Below the pieces are notes generated by a model. It was not told the DNA's origin. It worked only from the letters and a program-made list of their open reading frames with translations, and searched no databases. A DNA stretch of 64,000 bases, from the NCBI RefSeq assembly GCF_041053105.1, contig NZ_CP163444.1, forward strand, positions 8,712,501 through 8,776,500, in the 5' to 3' direction. Of the stretch, positions 34,154 through 43,190 are shown piece after piece. The DNA is from Streptomyces sp. R44. GTDB lineage: Bacteria; Actinomycetota; Actinomycetes; Streptomycetales; Streptomycetaceae. Position 1 is the first letter of the stretch. Each line of letters opens with the position of its first letter. Position numbers and translations under genes: made by a program.

Positions 34154-35485
34154 ATGCGATTCCCACGCCCCAGTACCTCTGCACTCAGACGCGCCGCGAC
34201 CGTCTGCGGCGCCGCGCTCCTGATGACCACCGGCCTGGCGGCGGACGCCCAGGCCGCCATCATCCCCGGCCCAGTCGTCGGCTGGGGCGCCAACAACACC
34301 GGGCAGTTGGGCAACGGGAACACCACCGACAGCCCCTTCCCCGTCCGGACCGCGCGCATCCGGCGGATCATCGACATCGACGGCGGGGTCAACCACAGCG
34401 TGGCGCTGCGCGCGGACGGCACCGTGTGGACGTGGGGACTGAACAGCCACGGCCAGCTCGGGGACGGCACGAACACCGGCAGCACCCGGCCTGTCCAGGT
34501 CTGCGCACCGGGCCGGACCGCCCCCTGCGGCTCCTTCCTCACCGACGTCGTCGCCGTCGCCTCCGGCGCGTTCCACAACCTGGCGCTGCGGGCCGACGGC
34601 AGCGTCGTCGCCTGGGGCGACAACGAATACGGCCAGCTCGGCGACGGCACCACGACCAACCGGAAGGCACCCGTTCAGGTGTGCGCCCGGGCCCAGACCG
34701 CGCCCTGTTCCAGTTTCCTCACCGGCGTCACCAGCCTCGACGGCGGCTCCTGGCACAGCCTGGCCGTGCACTCCGACGGGACCGTCAGCAGCTGGGGCCT
34801 CAACTCCTCCGGCCAGCTCGGCGACGGCAGCGAGGACTTCCAGAAGCCGATCCCCGTCCAGGTCGCCCTCACCGGCACGGCCGGCAGCGTGGCGGGCGGC
34901 GGCAGCCACAGCCTCGCGCTGCTGACCGACGGAACGGTTCGCGGCTGGGGCCACAACTTCTTCGGTCAGCTCGGCGACGGAACGGCGACCGCCACCAACA
35001 CGCCCGTAAAGGTCTGCGCACCGGGCCAGACGGCCCCCTGCGGCACCTTCCTCACCGGCGTGAACCAGATCTCCGCGGGGGGCGACCACAGCGTCGCGCG
35101 CCTGTCGCTCCAGAGCGGGGAAGGGGTCGTCGGCTGGGGCGACAACCGCAAGGGCCAGCTCGGCGACGGCACCTTCAACCACCAGCAGAACCCGATCCCC
35201 GTACGGGCCTGTGCCCTCGGCCAGACCGCACCCTGCACCAGCTTCCTCACCGGCACCTTCGACATCGCCGCCGGCAGCGATCACACCCTCGCCGTGGCAT
35301 CGGACCTCACCGCCCTCGGCTGGGGCTCCAACGCCAGCGGGCAGGTCGGCGACGGTACGACTGTCGACCGCAGCATCCCGTCCCAGGTCTGTTCGGGCCG
35401 CCGGCCCAACCCCTGCGCGGAGCCACTGACCGACGTGATCTCGGTCGCCGCGGGCATCGCACACAGTCTGGCCACCCACCACTGA
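34154..35485 (+). CDS. Secreted RCC1-repeat protein
   Basis: 443 residues. Residues 1-35 form a signal peptide (RRAATVCGAALLMTTGLAADAQA). The mature part has seven RCC1 repeats with the signature WGxNxxGQLGDG, from residue about 40 to the end, enough for one seven-bladed propeller. Five repeats carry an extra loop with a Cys pair (VCAPGRTAPCGSFL and relatives), probably disulfides and unusual in eukaryotic RCC1. The propeller would bind a protein or glycan outside the cell; partner unknown. It is flanked by non-coding DNA and has no operon partner. Confidence 0.93.
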   Translation: MRFPRPSTSALRRAATVCGAALLMTTGLAADAQAAIIPGPVVGWGANNTGQLGNGNTTDSPFPVRTARIRRIIDIDGGVNHSVALRADGTVWTWGLNSHGQLGDGTNTGSTRPVQVCAPGRTAPCGSFLTDVVAVASGAFHNLALRADGSVVAWGDNEYGQLGDGTTTNRKAPVQVCARAQTAPCSSFLTGVTSLDGGSWHSLAVHSDGTVSSWGLNSSGQLGDGSEDFQKPIPVQVALTGTAGSVAGGGSHSLALLTDGTVRGWGHNFFGQLGDGTATATNTPVKVCAPGQTAPCGTFLTGVNQISAGGDHSVARLSLQSGEGVVGWGDNRKGQLGDGTFNHQQNPIPVRACALGQTAPCTSFLTGTFDIAAGSDHTLAVASDLTALGWGSNASGQVGDGTTVDRSIPSQVCSGRRPNPCAEPLTDVISVAAGIAHSLATHH

Positions 35486-35509
35486 CGAGGGACTGAAACG
35501 CGCGCGAAC

Positions 35510-35539
35510 GGCCGGACGCCGCCCTCGTGGACTCCGGCC
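35510..35539 (+). terminator. Weak hairpin after the RCC1 gene
   Basis: GGCCGGA (35510-35516) and TCCGGCC (35533-35539) form a 7-bp stem, 25 bases past the stop. No U-tract. Confidence 0.35.
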
Positions 35540-35767
35540 GGTCCGCTGTACGGAGCACGGGTCACCCGTCGCCATCCGGGGCACGCCCCCCCACGACGCA
35601 GCTGCGGAACGGAACGCAATCCGGAGGGAGCCGACGAGAACCACCCGTAGGGGGCCACGCCTCGAGGCGCGCGCACCGCTCCAGCTCGCCCCGCCGTCTG
35701 TGGGGGATGGACCCGACGTGGTGGCGCACGTCGAGGTCGTCGACAACTGCCCTCTTCGGCCTGAGCG

Positions 35768-36214
35768 TCAGCCCGTCTGCCCGGGTGGCGTGGGTTCCTC
35801 CCCGAAGACCCATGGCGCCAGGACGACGAGCCAGCCGTCGGGGTCTTCGAAGAGGACGGCGCCGCGCTCCGGCCAGTAAGGGTTGGCCGCGGGGACGGGA
35901 CGGTGCCCGTGTTCGGTGAGCCGCCGGGACGCGGTGGCGACGGCTTCCGGACCGCGCAGGTAGAGGACCAGCTGGTTCTCCGGATCCGGCTCGGGGATGC
36001 GGGGCCGTTCGCTGTGCTGCAGCAGTTCCATGTGCACCGGGGTACCCGGCAGGCCGAGGACGACGCCGTCGTAGCCGCTGTGGCCACGCCACTGGGCAAG
36101 CACCGGCAGACCGAGGACGTCGCGGTAGAAGACCACGACATCGTCGTAGTTCGCCGTCGGCCGGGCGAAGCGCACGGCGCCGACATCGAGGTGAGAGGGC
36201 CAGGAGTGGGTCAT
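35768..36214 (-). CDS. VOC (glyoxalase/bleomycin-resistance fold) protein
   Basis: 148 residues, ATG at 36214. One pair of beta-alpha-beta-beta-beta modules: DVGAVRFARPTANYDDVVVF, YRDVLGLPVLAQWRGHSGYD, VHMELLQHSERP, then YLRGPEAVATASRRLTEHGH and AVLFEDPDGWLVVLAPWVFG. H7-like, E (in MELLQ) and E (in LFEDPDGW) could be metal ligands. Substrate unknown; members are isomerases, dioxygenases or drug-binding proteins. It is a single gene. Confidence 0.9.
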   Translation of the reverse strand: MTHSWPSHLDVGAVRFARPTANYDDVVVFYRDVLGLPVLAQWRGHSGYDGVVLGLPGTPVHMELLQHSERPRIPEPDPENQLVLYLRGPEAVATASRRLTEHGHRPVPAANPYWPERGAVLFEDPDGWLVVLAPWVFGEEPTPPGQTG

Positions 36215-36641
36215 GAGCCGATCGTGACACGCGTTGCGGGGGCGCAGTATCAGACTTTGGGTGTACGACCACCAGACCAGACCTGGTGCCCCGTCAGCAC
36301 GGCATCGCGAGTACGCCGCGCTCTCCCGGCGCCCCAGTCGTCGAGCTTGGTCTCGCCGGGATGGCCCTGTTCACGTACGTGCTGGATGGTGTGGACCGTA
36401 CTCCTTCCCGACCGACTCCTGGGAGGCTGCGATCTCCTCGGCGGTCGATGCGGTGACGCCACCATCGACCACCCACTCGAACCCGGACAGGAGATCACCG
36501 GCCGCCGCGGGAACCGCGCTTCAGATGATGTGGGCCCGGGGTGACCGCCTCTTGCGGCTGCGGGGATGGCCCGGCGCCCTCGGCCTGGTTGTGCCGCGAC
36601 GTTTCTGCTCCCGTACTGGGGGTGTTGCCGGGGGCGGCGGC
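36215..36641. other. 427 bases without a confident gene
   Basis: Both strands have short frames of mixed composition. A minus-strand stretch (about 36250-36400, REQGHPGETKLDDWGAGRAR) may be a decayed gene end. Nothing is assigned. Confidence 0.4.
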
Positions 36642-37259
36642 TCAGCCGGCCAGGCGTTCCACGAGCAGGAATCCGCCGATCGCGATCATCATGGCACCGC
36701 TGGTGCGCGTGACGGCTCGGGCGGCCGCGGGGCGGGTGGTCAGGACCGTGCGGGCCAGAACGCCGACGGCGAGGTAGACAACGGTGCACGCGGTCAGGTG
36801 CATCGTGCTGAGCAGCCCGGTCTGCGCGCTGACCGGCCAGCCCGTGGCAGGGTCGATGAACTGCGGGAACACGGAGAAGTACAGCAGCAGCGCCTTGGGG
36901 TTCATGCCGCTGATCCCGAACCCCTTGAGCATGACCCCCAGCCGGGAAGTGGCCGCACTCTCTCCTCCGGCCGCGGGAGCGGCCGGCTGGCGCAGGACAC
37001 CCCAGCCCAGCCACAGCAGGTAGCCGGCGCCGGCCACGGTCAGGGCGGTGAGCGCGGCCGGGTAGCTCGCCACGATCACCGCCAGGCCCGCGACGGCCAC
37101 CAACGCGTACGCCATGTGCCCGGCGATGAGACCGGCGACGGCCGGGACGACCGACCGTTCCCGCAGCCCGGCGGATATCGCGTATGCCCAGTCCGCGCCG
37201 GGGGTGAAGACCAGCAGCAGGTCCACTGCCAGGAACGCCGCCAGCGTCGTGGTGTCCAT
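36642..37259 (-). CDS. LysE family translocator
   Basis: 205 residues, ATG 37259. LAAFLAVDLLLVFTPGADWA with the conserved TPG, GLIAGHMAYALVAVAGLAVI, AGAGYLLWLGWGVLR and GISGMNPKALLLYFSVFPQF are the LysE/RhtB pattern, with six membrane segments. The gene is divergent from an Lrp/AsnC regulator 111 bases away, the standard arrangement for amino-acid exporters controlled by their substrate (family knowledge). The substrate is probably an amino acid, which one is unknown. Confidence 0.93.
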   Translation of the reverse strand: MDTTTLAAFLAVDLLLVFTPGADWAYAISAGLRERSVVPAVAGLIAGHMAYALVAVAGLAVIVASYPAALTALTVAGAGYLLWLGWGVLRQPAAPAAGGESAATSRLGVMLKGFGISGMNPKALLLYFSVFPQFIDPATGWPVSAQTGLLSTMHLTACTVVYLAVGVLARTVLTTRPAAARAVTRTSGAMMIAIGGFLLVERLAG

Positions 37260-37370
37260 CGATCGTGCCCTCTCGCGCTTTGTGCTCTGGAGGGAAGGCT
37301 AGGTCGGATGCGCCCGAAGGTGTTTGCGTCTTTACCCCGTGATCGCGCCCTGTGGGGGAGAATCTTCTCC

Positions 37371-37823
37371 ATGGACGCCCTTGACCGGAAGATTCTTACC
37401 GAGCTGCAGCTCGACGGCCGCCTGACGATCACCGAACTGGCCGCCCGAGTGCAGCTCAGCGTCTCCCCCTGCCACCGCCGGCTGCGCGATCTCGAACGCG
37501 AAGGAGCGATCCGCGGCTACCGCGCCGTCGTCGACCCCGCTGCCGTCGGCCTGAACTTCGAGGCCATCGTCTTCGCCACCCTGCGCTGGGAGGACCCCAA
37601 CACCGTCACGACCTTCGAAGAGGCCCTGGGAGCCATCCCGCACGTGCTGCAGGCGCAGCGCCTGTTCGGCGAGCCCGACTACCTCCTGCGCGTCGCGACT
37701 GTGGATCTGGCGGCGTTCCAGGAGCTGTACGACCAGAAGCTCGCCCGGCTGCCCGGTATCCAGCGTCTGACCTCCACCCTCGTCATGAAGAACGTGATCG
37801 ACGACCGACCTCTGCCCGAGTAG
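37371..37823 (+). CDS. Lrp/AsnC family transcriptional regulator
   Basis: 150 residues, ATG 37371. LDRKILTELQLDGRLTITEL, AARVQLSVSPCHRRLRDLER, EGAIRGYRAVVDPAAVG is the Lrp helix-turn-helix with its linker. The RAM/ligand domain follows (FEEALGAIPHVLQAQRLFGE, PDYLLRVATVDLAAFQELYD, STLVMKNVI). Length is typical. It is divergent from a LysE exporter, which it probably activates upon binding the amino acid. A 7-bp tandem repeat begins 28 bases after the stop. Confidence 0.95.
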   Translation: MDALDRKILTELQLDGRLTITELAARVQLSVSPCHRRLRDLEREGAIRGYRAVVDPAAVGLNFEAIVFATLRWEDPNTVTTFEEALGAIPHVLQAQRLFGEPDYLLRVATVDLAAFQELYDQKLARLPGIQRLTSTLVMKNVIDDRPLPE

Positions 37824-37850
37824 CCGAGAGGAGTCCGGCACGGCTGCTCT

Positions 37851-37920
37851 GGCTCCTGGCTCTCGGCTCTCGGCTCTCGGCTCTCGGCTCTCGGCTCCCG
37901 GCTCCCGGCTCCTGGCTCCG
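37851..37920. repeat. 7-bp tandem repeat, 10 units
   Basis: Ten units of GGCTCTC type in exact 7-bp register: five GGCTCTC, two GGCTCCC, two GGCTCCT and one GGCTCCG. It is intergenic. The 7-bp unit would shift frame if it were coding. Confidence 0.9.
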
Positions 37921-38111
37921 CAAGGCGCGGGGGCTGCGGAGTGCCGGCCGGATGGCGGGCGCGCGGCAGGCTGTGGATCCCACCGTGTATCCGCCGGCAT
38001 CGGCGGAACAGATCGTCGGCCCAGCCCCCACGGCCAGTCAGTGGCCGAGCCACGACCACGGGAACCCGAGGATCAGCATCAATGTCAGTGGTCGGGGCTA
38101 GCGTGCGGGGC

Positions 38112-38861
38112 ATGGGAGCAAAGACGGCGCTACTGGCGTACGCGGACGGAGACGTGGCCTCCTCGCTGCGGGAGGCAGGCGAGCCGGAGGGTGCGGGAAC
38201 AGCGGCGTTGGTCGCCCAGGTCTTCCCGGGCTGGGGGATGGAGCTGACGGAGGGCGATGTCCTGGGGGAGGCGACGTACCCGCCGGAGGGACTCACCTAT
38301 GCGGCGAGCTTCCCGGGTGTGGACCTGGTCTGTGATCGGCGTCTGATGTTCGACCGTCCGTCGGAACTCCCGACGCACCTCCTGGAGGCCGCAGCGGGCC
38401 GTCGCGTGATCTTGCACGCGATGCACAGCGTCTCGGATTGGCTTGCCTTCGCGGTCTGGGAGGAGGGCTGCCTCCGCCGCTCGCTGAGCCTCTCGCCGGA
38501 CGGCGGCATCGTGGAGAACATCGGCGACCCGTTCCCCTTCGAGATGCCCTACTGGGCAGGTGACCGTCCTGTGGAGTCTCACCTGGGGTGGGGCGAGGAG
38601 CCGTACGCACTTCCTTTCCACCCTCTGGACCTGGGCAACGAAGCCCTTCGAGCCCTCTTCGGGTTCCTCCTGGAAGGCCGACCCCTGCCCGAGGACGTCG
38701 ACTCGGACGAGGTCCCGCTGCTCGGCTTCGCGCTCACGGACCCGGATGCGCCCCGGCGAGCCCAGGAACGGGCAGCACGTGAAGCGGCGGCCCGACGGAT
38801 GCAGCGCAGGAGTCTCCGCCTCGGCCCGGACGGGAGCTGGCGCGAAGCGGTCGGTGGGTAA
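38112..38861 (+). CDS. DUF6928-like protein
   Basis: 249 residues, ATG 38112 (MGAKTALLAYADGDVASSLR). The opening and the middle (YAASFPGVDLVCDRRLMFDR, ILHAMHSVSDWLAFAVWEEG, RRSLSLSPDGGIVENIGDPF) fit the Streptomyces DUF6928 family as I remember it. The protein is cytoplasmic and rich in Trp. C-terminal 35 residues are basic and variable. Function unknown. A longer upstream open frame is rejected, because it runs through the repeat-flanked intergenic region and has no homology-like content. Confidence 0.8.
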   Translation: MGAKTALLAYADGDVASSLREAGEPEGAGTAALVAQVFPGWGMELTEGDVLGEATYPPEGLTYAASFPGVDLVCDRRLMFDRPSELPTHLLEAAAGRRVILHAMHSVSDWLAFAVWEEGCLRRSLSLSPDGGIVENIGDPFPFEMPYWAGDRPVESHLGWGEEPYALPFHPLDLGNEALRALFGFLLEGRPLPEDVDSDEVPLLGFALTDPDAPRRAQERAAREAAARRMQRRSLRLGPDGSWREAVGG

Positions 38862-39067
38862 CTGGCGCACGCACCGCTCACCCCGGCTTGGTTGCCCGCC
38901 ACGCGTCGGTGTCACAGCCGTCTTCCACGTCGTGCCACTCCTGGGCCACGCCGTGATCGAGGAGCCGCTGGACCGTCGCGAGGTCCACCCTCCGGTGGTA
39001 TGTCGAGAGCGACCATGCCGGCGCCGCGCTCCCGTATCTTCGGGATATCGCCCGCTCCGACGAAACC

Positions 39068-39406
39068 GTGGCGGTGGACCGGGCGCTGGAACCGGCCGGG
39101 GCGATCGTCGCGGGAGTCCACCAGGACCATGGCGGCGACGAGCTCATCAGGACCATGGCTCCGGTGATCACCGAACTGAAACAGATGGTCTCTCAGCGCC
39201 TCAACAACAGCGACCTTTCAGCGGCAACCGCCATGGCCCTCTTCCGTGCTCATCTTGCATTCGCAGGAGCGACGGTGTGGAGCCTGGCCGAATACGAGTT
39301 CGAAGACGGCTTCTACCGGGTCGACTGCCCTCATTGCAGCCTCGGCATCACCATCGCGATCGGGAGCTACGTCAGTGGACGGGCCTATACCAGCCGGAGG
39401 GGGTAA
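39068..39406 (+). CDS. Hypothetical protein, probably N-terminally truncated
   Basis: The frame is open from 38957 and has coding-like sequence before the first usable start (WYVESDHAGAALPYLRDIAR), so the true gene probably began further upstream and was cut by the stop at 38954. The tail ATAMALFRAHLAFAGATVWS, EYEFEDGFYRVDCPHCSLGI has a CxxC. No family is known to me. A minus-strand frame here (LATVQRLLDHGVAQEWHDVE) also looks partly coding, so two gene remnants may meet. Confidence 0.45.
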   Translation: MAVDRALEPAGAIVAGVHQDHGGDELIRTMAPVITELKQMVSQRLNNSDLSAATAMALFRAHLAFAGATVWSLAEYEFEDGFYRVDCPHCSLGITIAIGSYVSGRAYTSRRG

Positions 39407-39478
39407 GAAGACGCGCACCTCAGGTGCAGCAGTGGCGGCTCGGGGCCACCCGACCACAGCAGCGGCTCCGTGAGGGTC

Positions 39479-39516
39479 GTGCCCGGGCAGACTGCGGGTG
39501 CGGTCTGCCCGGGCAC
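39479..39516 (-). terminator. Strong hairpin terminator
   Basis: GTGCCCGGGCAGAC (39479-39492) pairs perfectly with 39503-39516 around a 10-base loop, 66 bases after the stop of the minus-strand VCBS gene. Confidence 0.75.
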
Positions 39517-39582
39517 ATGTCCCATGAGAGCCAGGCTGGTCCCGAGCAGTCGCACGGGGCGGCCAAGCCGTTCACGGGTGGA

Positions 39583-40773
39583 TCAGAAGGAGGTGGCGCC
39601 TTCCAGCGCCCACCAGGAACCGTTGGAGCTCTCCACCTTGCGCAGCCCGCCGGTGGCCAGTCCCTGGTACTGGTAGAGCCAGATGCCGTCGGACGCCTCC
39701 AGGTCGGGCCGTCCGTCACCGGACGTGTCGCCGACACCGAGGATGTGGTTCATCGAGTTCCAGCCGCCGGAACCGATGAGCTTGCGAGCGCCGAGAGTGC
39801 GGGTCGAGGTGCCGGGGTACAGCCACAGCTTGCCGGTGGCCTTCTCCCGGGCCACGAGGTCAGCCCGGCCGTCGCCGGTCATGTCACCGGCGCCGATGAG
39901 GGCGTTCATGCCGTTCCAGCCGCCGGCGCCGATCAGCTTGCGCGTGCCGAGGCCCCCGCTGCTGGTGCCCGGGTACAGCCACAGCTTGCCGGTGGCCTTC
40001 TCCACACCGAGAAGGTCGGAGCGGCCGTCGCCGGACAGGTCGCCGAGCGCAGCGAGCCGGCCCATGGAGTTCCAGCCGCCGCTGCCGATGAGCTTGCGCG
40101 TCCCGAGGCTCCCGCTGCCGGTGCCGGGGTACAGCCACAGCTTGCCGGTGGACTTCTCACGGGCGAGCACGTCCTCGCGGCCGTCACGACTGAAGTCACC
40201 GTGCCGGGTGAGGGCGTCGAACGCCTTCCAGCCACCGGAGCCGATCATGCGCCCGCTGCCGTCGCCGGGCATGAACCACAGGCGCCCGGCCTCGTCGCGC
40301 AGCACGACGTCCGCCCGCCGGTCGCCGTTCATGTCGCCGAACCCGCCCACGTTCGGCGATGTCGCCGTCTCCCAGTAGGGATACGGCTTCGCCTCACACT
40401 CGCGCAGCGTGGGCACGAGCTTGATGGAGCTGATGTCAGGGTCGCCGCCGCTGGTCGGGTAGGACTGGTTGGGGGTATCCCACGAGTACCCGCCTGCGAG
40501 TCCGTAGTTCGGCTGGTCGTACATGCAGACGTTCAAGCCCGTGCGGTTGAATCGCGTCTGGATCTTGTTGTCCCAGCTCCCCAGCGTGGACAGGCTCGTC
40601 CTCGTCTTGAACATCGAGCCCGTGCCGTCGCTTGCCCAGCCACAGAAGTAGCCCGCGGGGCAGTCACTGGTCGCCGCCTGCGCGGGCGCGGCACCGCCCC
40701 CGAGCAGCCCCAGCGATGTGAGCCCCAGCGTCGTGGCCAACGCGGCCGCGCGCTGAAGCAGAGTGTTGTGCAT
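39583..40773 (-). CDS. Secreted protein: I36-type inhibitor domain plus VCBS/FG-GAP repeats
   Basis: 396 residues, ATG 40773. Residues 1-33 form a signal peptide (LATTLGLTSLGLLGGGAAPA). Residues 34-120 (SDCPAGYFCGWASDGTGSMF, NVCMYDQPNYGLAGGYSW) look like a peptidase-inhibitor family I36 domain with disulfides. Residues 145-375 hold five repeats with Ca-binding DxNxDG/DxSGDGxxD loops and the strand KLWLYPGTGSG, an FG-GAP/VCBS propeller-like array. Role: an exported protein that may inhibit proteases or bind ligands. It is a single gene ended by a strong hairpin. Confidence 0.9.
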   Translation of the reverse strand: MHNTLLQRAAALATTLGLTSLGLLGGGAAPAQAATSDCPAGYFCGWASDGTGSMFKTRTSLSTLGSWDNKIQTRFNRTGLNVCMYDQPNYGLAGGYSWDTPNQSYPTSGGDPDISSIKLVPTLRECEAKPYPYWETATSPNVGGFGDMNGDRRADVVLRDEAGRLWFMPGDGSGRMIGSGGWKAFDALTRHGDFSRDGREDVLAREKSTGKLWLYPGTGSGSLGTRKLIGSGGWNSMGRLAALGDLSGDGRSDLLGVEKATGKLWLYPGTSSGGLGTRKLIGAGGWNGMNALIGAGDMTGDGRADLVAREKATGKLWLYPGTSTRTLGARKLIGSGGWNSMNHILGVGDTSGDGRPDLEASDGIWLYQYQGLATGGLRKVESSNGSWWALEGATSF

Positions 40774-41260
40774 GGATCCACTCCCTCATTCGGCACGGTG
40801 GAGAGTCTCGACGTGCCGCGCCAGGAAGATATCCCAGCCTACGGACAGCTGATCAAGCGCCCCTGAAGCGGTCACCGGCTCTGTGACCGCGTCGTCCACC
40901 GGTCGGCTACCGGGCGCGGCCTGGGGCGGGCATCAGCCGACCGTACGGGCCGGATCCGCGCCGCGCCGTTCCCGCCGGGTCCGCCCCACTGCGCGGGTCG
41001 GTGCTCGGCACTGGTCAGCGCCGCCACCTTGAGCCCTCCACGGAGGACACCTGGTCGCGGCTGCTGAACAGCACCCGCGGATCCCGTCACGCCACACCAC
41101 CCCCTACCTGCCGAGCTCGGGCCTTCGAGGCAGGGATCCCCCCCCCGATCGGGATCGGGGACGCAGCGCGCCTTCACGCCCGCCGGCCGCCGCCGGGCGG
41201 ATCGGGTGCTCGTACGGATGCCGCCTTCCCCGGCTTGCTCCTCATGGCCAGACTCGCGGC
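40774..41260. other. 487 bases without a gene
   Basis: No coding frame is convincing. A C-tract with a nested CCCCGAT-CGGG-ATCGGGG hairpin sits near 41146-41163. Promoters for the flanking divergent genes must lie here but no consensus boxes stand out. Confidence 0.5.
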
Positions 41261-41812
41261 ATGACAAGTACCTGGGTACTGATCGCGACGACAGCGGGGA
41301 CTGCCCTCACCACCCTGCTCGGCGTTGTCGCCGGAACGATCCTGACCAGCAGAAGCCAGCGCAGTCACTGGGCCCGCGACCGACAGGCGGACGCATGCGC
41401 CACGGTCCTGCGCGAGTCCTCTGCTCTCCTGATCGCTCTCTCCGGCTCCACCCACGGCGCGCTGCAGCGGCCACCCGCGCCGGCCGCCGTGGACTGGAAG
41501 CCGTGGAACGAGGCGCTCGCCGGCCTCGCCCTGATCGCCGACCGCGAGATCGTCGAAGCCGCCCACGCCATCGACGAGGAGTTCTGGAACAGCCACATCA
41601 AACTCCGCCACGGCCTCGCCGCTCCGGAGGAGTGGTTCGCCCTGCGTGACGCGGTCGACCGCCGGCGGCACGCCTTCACCACCGTGGCCCGCCGACGCAT
41701 CACCCGGTCCCGTGCCGAACTGCAGCGCCTCACCGGGCGCCCCGCTCCCAGCGACCCGATATGGAATGCACCCCCCACGTCGCCGCTGCCTGGACAGCGG
41801 AATCGAGAATGA
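41261..41812 (+). CDS. Hypothetical single-helix membrane protein
   Basis: 183 residues. Residues 4-28 (TWVLIATTAGTALTTLLGVV) form an N-terminal anchor, followed by a long cytoplasmic helical domain (SQRSHWARDRQADACATVLR, EEFWNSHIKLRHGLAAPEEW, RRRHAFTTVARRRITRSRAE). This anchor-plus-coiled-helix layout is common among small Streptomyces proteins of unknown role. No family name is offered. It stands alone. Confidence 0.7.
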   Translation: MTSTWVLIATTAGTALTTLLGVVAGTILTSRSQRSHWARDRQADACATVLRESSALLIALSGSTHGALQRPPAPAAVDWKPWNEALAGLALIADREIVEAAHAIDEEFWNSHIKLRHGLAAPEEWFALRDAVDRRRHAFTTVARRRITRSRAELQRLTGRPAPSDPIWNAPPTSPLPGQRNRE

Positions 41813-42258
41813 CGAGCCCTTCACGATCGACAGAAAGGCGCTCGACGTGAGCGACGATGGCAAACCGGACTTATCGGGCCTGGAGGTCGTCGAAGCGCAT
41901 GGCGGAGCAGGGCCTGTCCGTTGTGGCGATTCACGGTGACGGTCGCGATCTGAGGGCGCCGCTCGGTTGCCGCGACGGTCTCGGCAAGGCGCGGATTCGT
42001 GTGTCGTGGCCGGAGGGCTTGGTGAACCGGCCGGTGTCACCGAGCTGCAGGGCGCCCGGCCGCCCGCGCTCGGGGGCTGCGGGCGGCCGGTCCTTCGGAA
42101 TCCTGTCGGATGCCGTTCTCCGACCGTACGCCCCGGCGGGCCGGAGAGCCCGCAGAGACGGGCTGTTCGGGCCGGCCGGGTGACCTGGCCCAGGCATCTG
42201 GCGGAACCACTGCAGGCGCGGCCGCGTCAGCCCTGCGCGGGCGGCGCACAGTGGGGAC
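41813..42258. other. 446 bases without a confident gene
   Basis: Plus-strand frames (about 41857-42183) are Arg/Gly-rich with no start signal. No repeat or hairpin of note. Confidence 0.5.
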
Positions 42259-43134
42259 GTGGATGTCGAGCAGATCGCCGAGGAGCTGTACGGGCTGAGG
42301 CCGGGCGAGTTCACCACGGCGCGGGACGCGTACGTCGCGGAGGCGCGGCGGGCGAAGGACGCGGCGTCGGCCAGGGCGATCGCGGCACTGCGGCGCCCGG
42401 CGCTCGCTGCGTGGGCGGCGAACCTGCTCGCCCGCCGGCAGCCGGAAGAGGCGGCGAGGTTCCTGGCGCTGGGCGAGACGCTGCGTGAGGCGCACCGGAC
42501 ACTCGATGGCGAGCAGCTGCGCGTCGCGGGGCGGCGGCAGCACCAGCTTGTCGGCGCGCTCGCCCGGACGGCCGCCGCCTTGGCCCGGGAAGCCGGTCAG
42601 CCGGTGAGTGGGACGGTGCTCCACGAGGTCGAGCAGACCCTCCAGGGTGTCCTGGCCCGCGCCGACGTCGCCGAGCAGTGGTTGAAGGGCCGGCTGGTGA
42701 AGGTACCCGAGGCCGCGGTCGACTTCGCTGCCGTCGCACCCGATGGGGTGCCCGCCCACCCGGCCCGTGCCGAAGAGGCCGTGCGGACGAAGGAGAGGGA
42801 ACGCAGAGGAGAGCGTCGGCTGCGTGATCTCGAGCGTGCTCGTGCGGCGGCGAAGGACGCCGAAGCGGTGGTCGGCCGATGCGAGCGGGAACTCGGCGAG
42901 GCCCGTGACGCGCGTGAGGCTGCCGCAGCGGAGGTCGAGGCGGCAGCCGGCCGGGTTCGCGGGCTTGAGCGCGAATTGCAGGAGGCCAGGTCGACCAAGT
43001 CTGCGGCCGAGGCGATCGCGCAGGAGGCCCGCACGACGACGAAGACGGCGGAGCGTGCCCTGCGGGAGGCACGCAAGGCTGCTGAACAGGCTGTTCACGA
43101 TGTTCATCGCCTGGAGCAGCAGACTGAACCGTAG
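42259..43134 (+). CDS. Coiled-coil protein of unknown function
   Basis: 291 residues from GTG 42259. Residues 1-160 are helical with EFTTARDAYVAEARRAKDAA and RRPALAAWAANLLARRQPEE. From about residue 170 to 288 there is a continuous coiled coil rich in Ala, Arg and Glu (LERARAAAKDAEAVVGRCER, AAAEVEAAAGRVRGLERELQ). Streptomyces genomes carry one such protein with the N-terminal motif LPAWAANLL-like sequence; its function is unknown (family knowledge). No membrane segment. Probably a structural or scaffold protein. Confidence 0.8.
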   Translation: MDVEQIAEELYGLRPGEFTTARDAYVAEARRAKDAASARAIAALRRPALAAWAANLLARRQPEEAARFLALGETLREAHRTLDGEQLRVAGRRQHQLVGALARTAAALAREAGQPVSGTVLHEVEQTLQGVLARADVAEQWLKGRLVKVPEAAVDFAAVAPDGVPAHPARAEEAVRTKERERRGERRLRDLERARAAAKDAEAVVGRCERELGEARDAREAAAAEVEAAAGRVRGLERELQEARSTKSAAEAIAQEARTTTKTAERALREARKAAEQAVHDVHRLEQQTEP

Positions 43135-43190
43135 ACGGACCGGGGAGCGTCAGGAGCGTTCGACCTAAGCCCGACCACAAGCCCTCAGCG

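Noticed and set aside
36234..37370. 5' extension of the Lrp frame by about 380 codons
   Set aside because: The extension is antisense to the LysE gene; the Lrp domain begins at ATG 37371.
38560..40866. 768-residue plus-strand frame
   Set aside because: Runs antisense through the VCBS/I36 gene, whose signal peptide and Ca-binding repeats are unmistakable.
40872..41267. 131-residue minus-strand frame in the gap before 41261
   Set aside because: No ribosome site, low-complexity composition and no recognisable fold.
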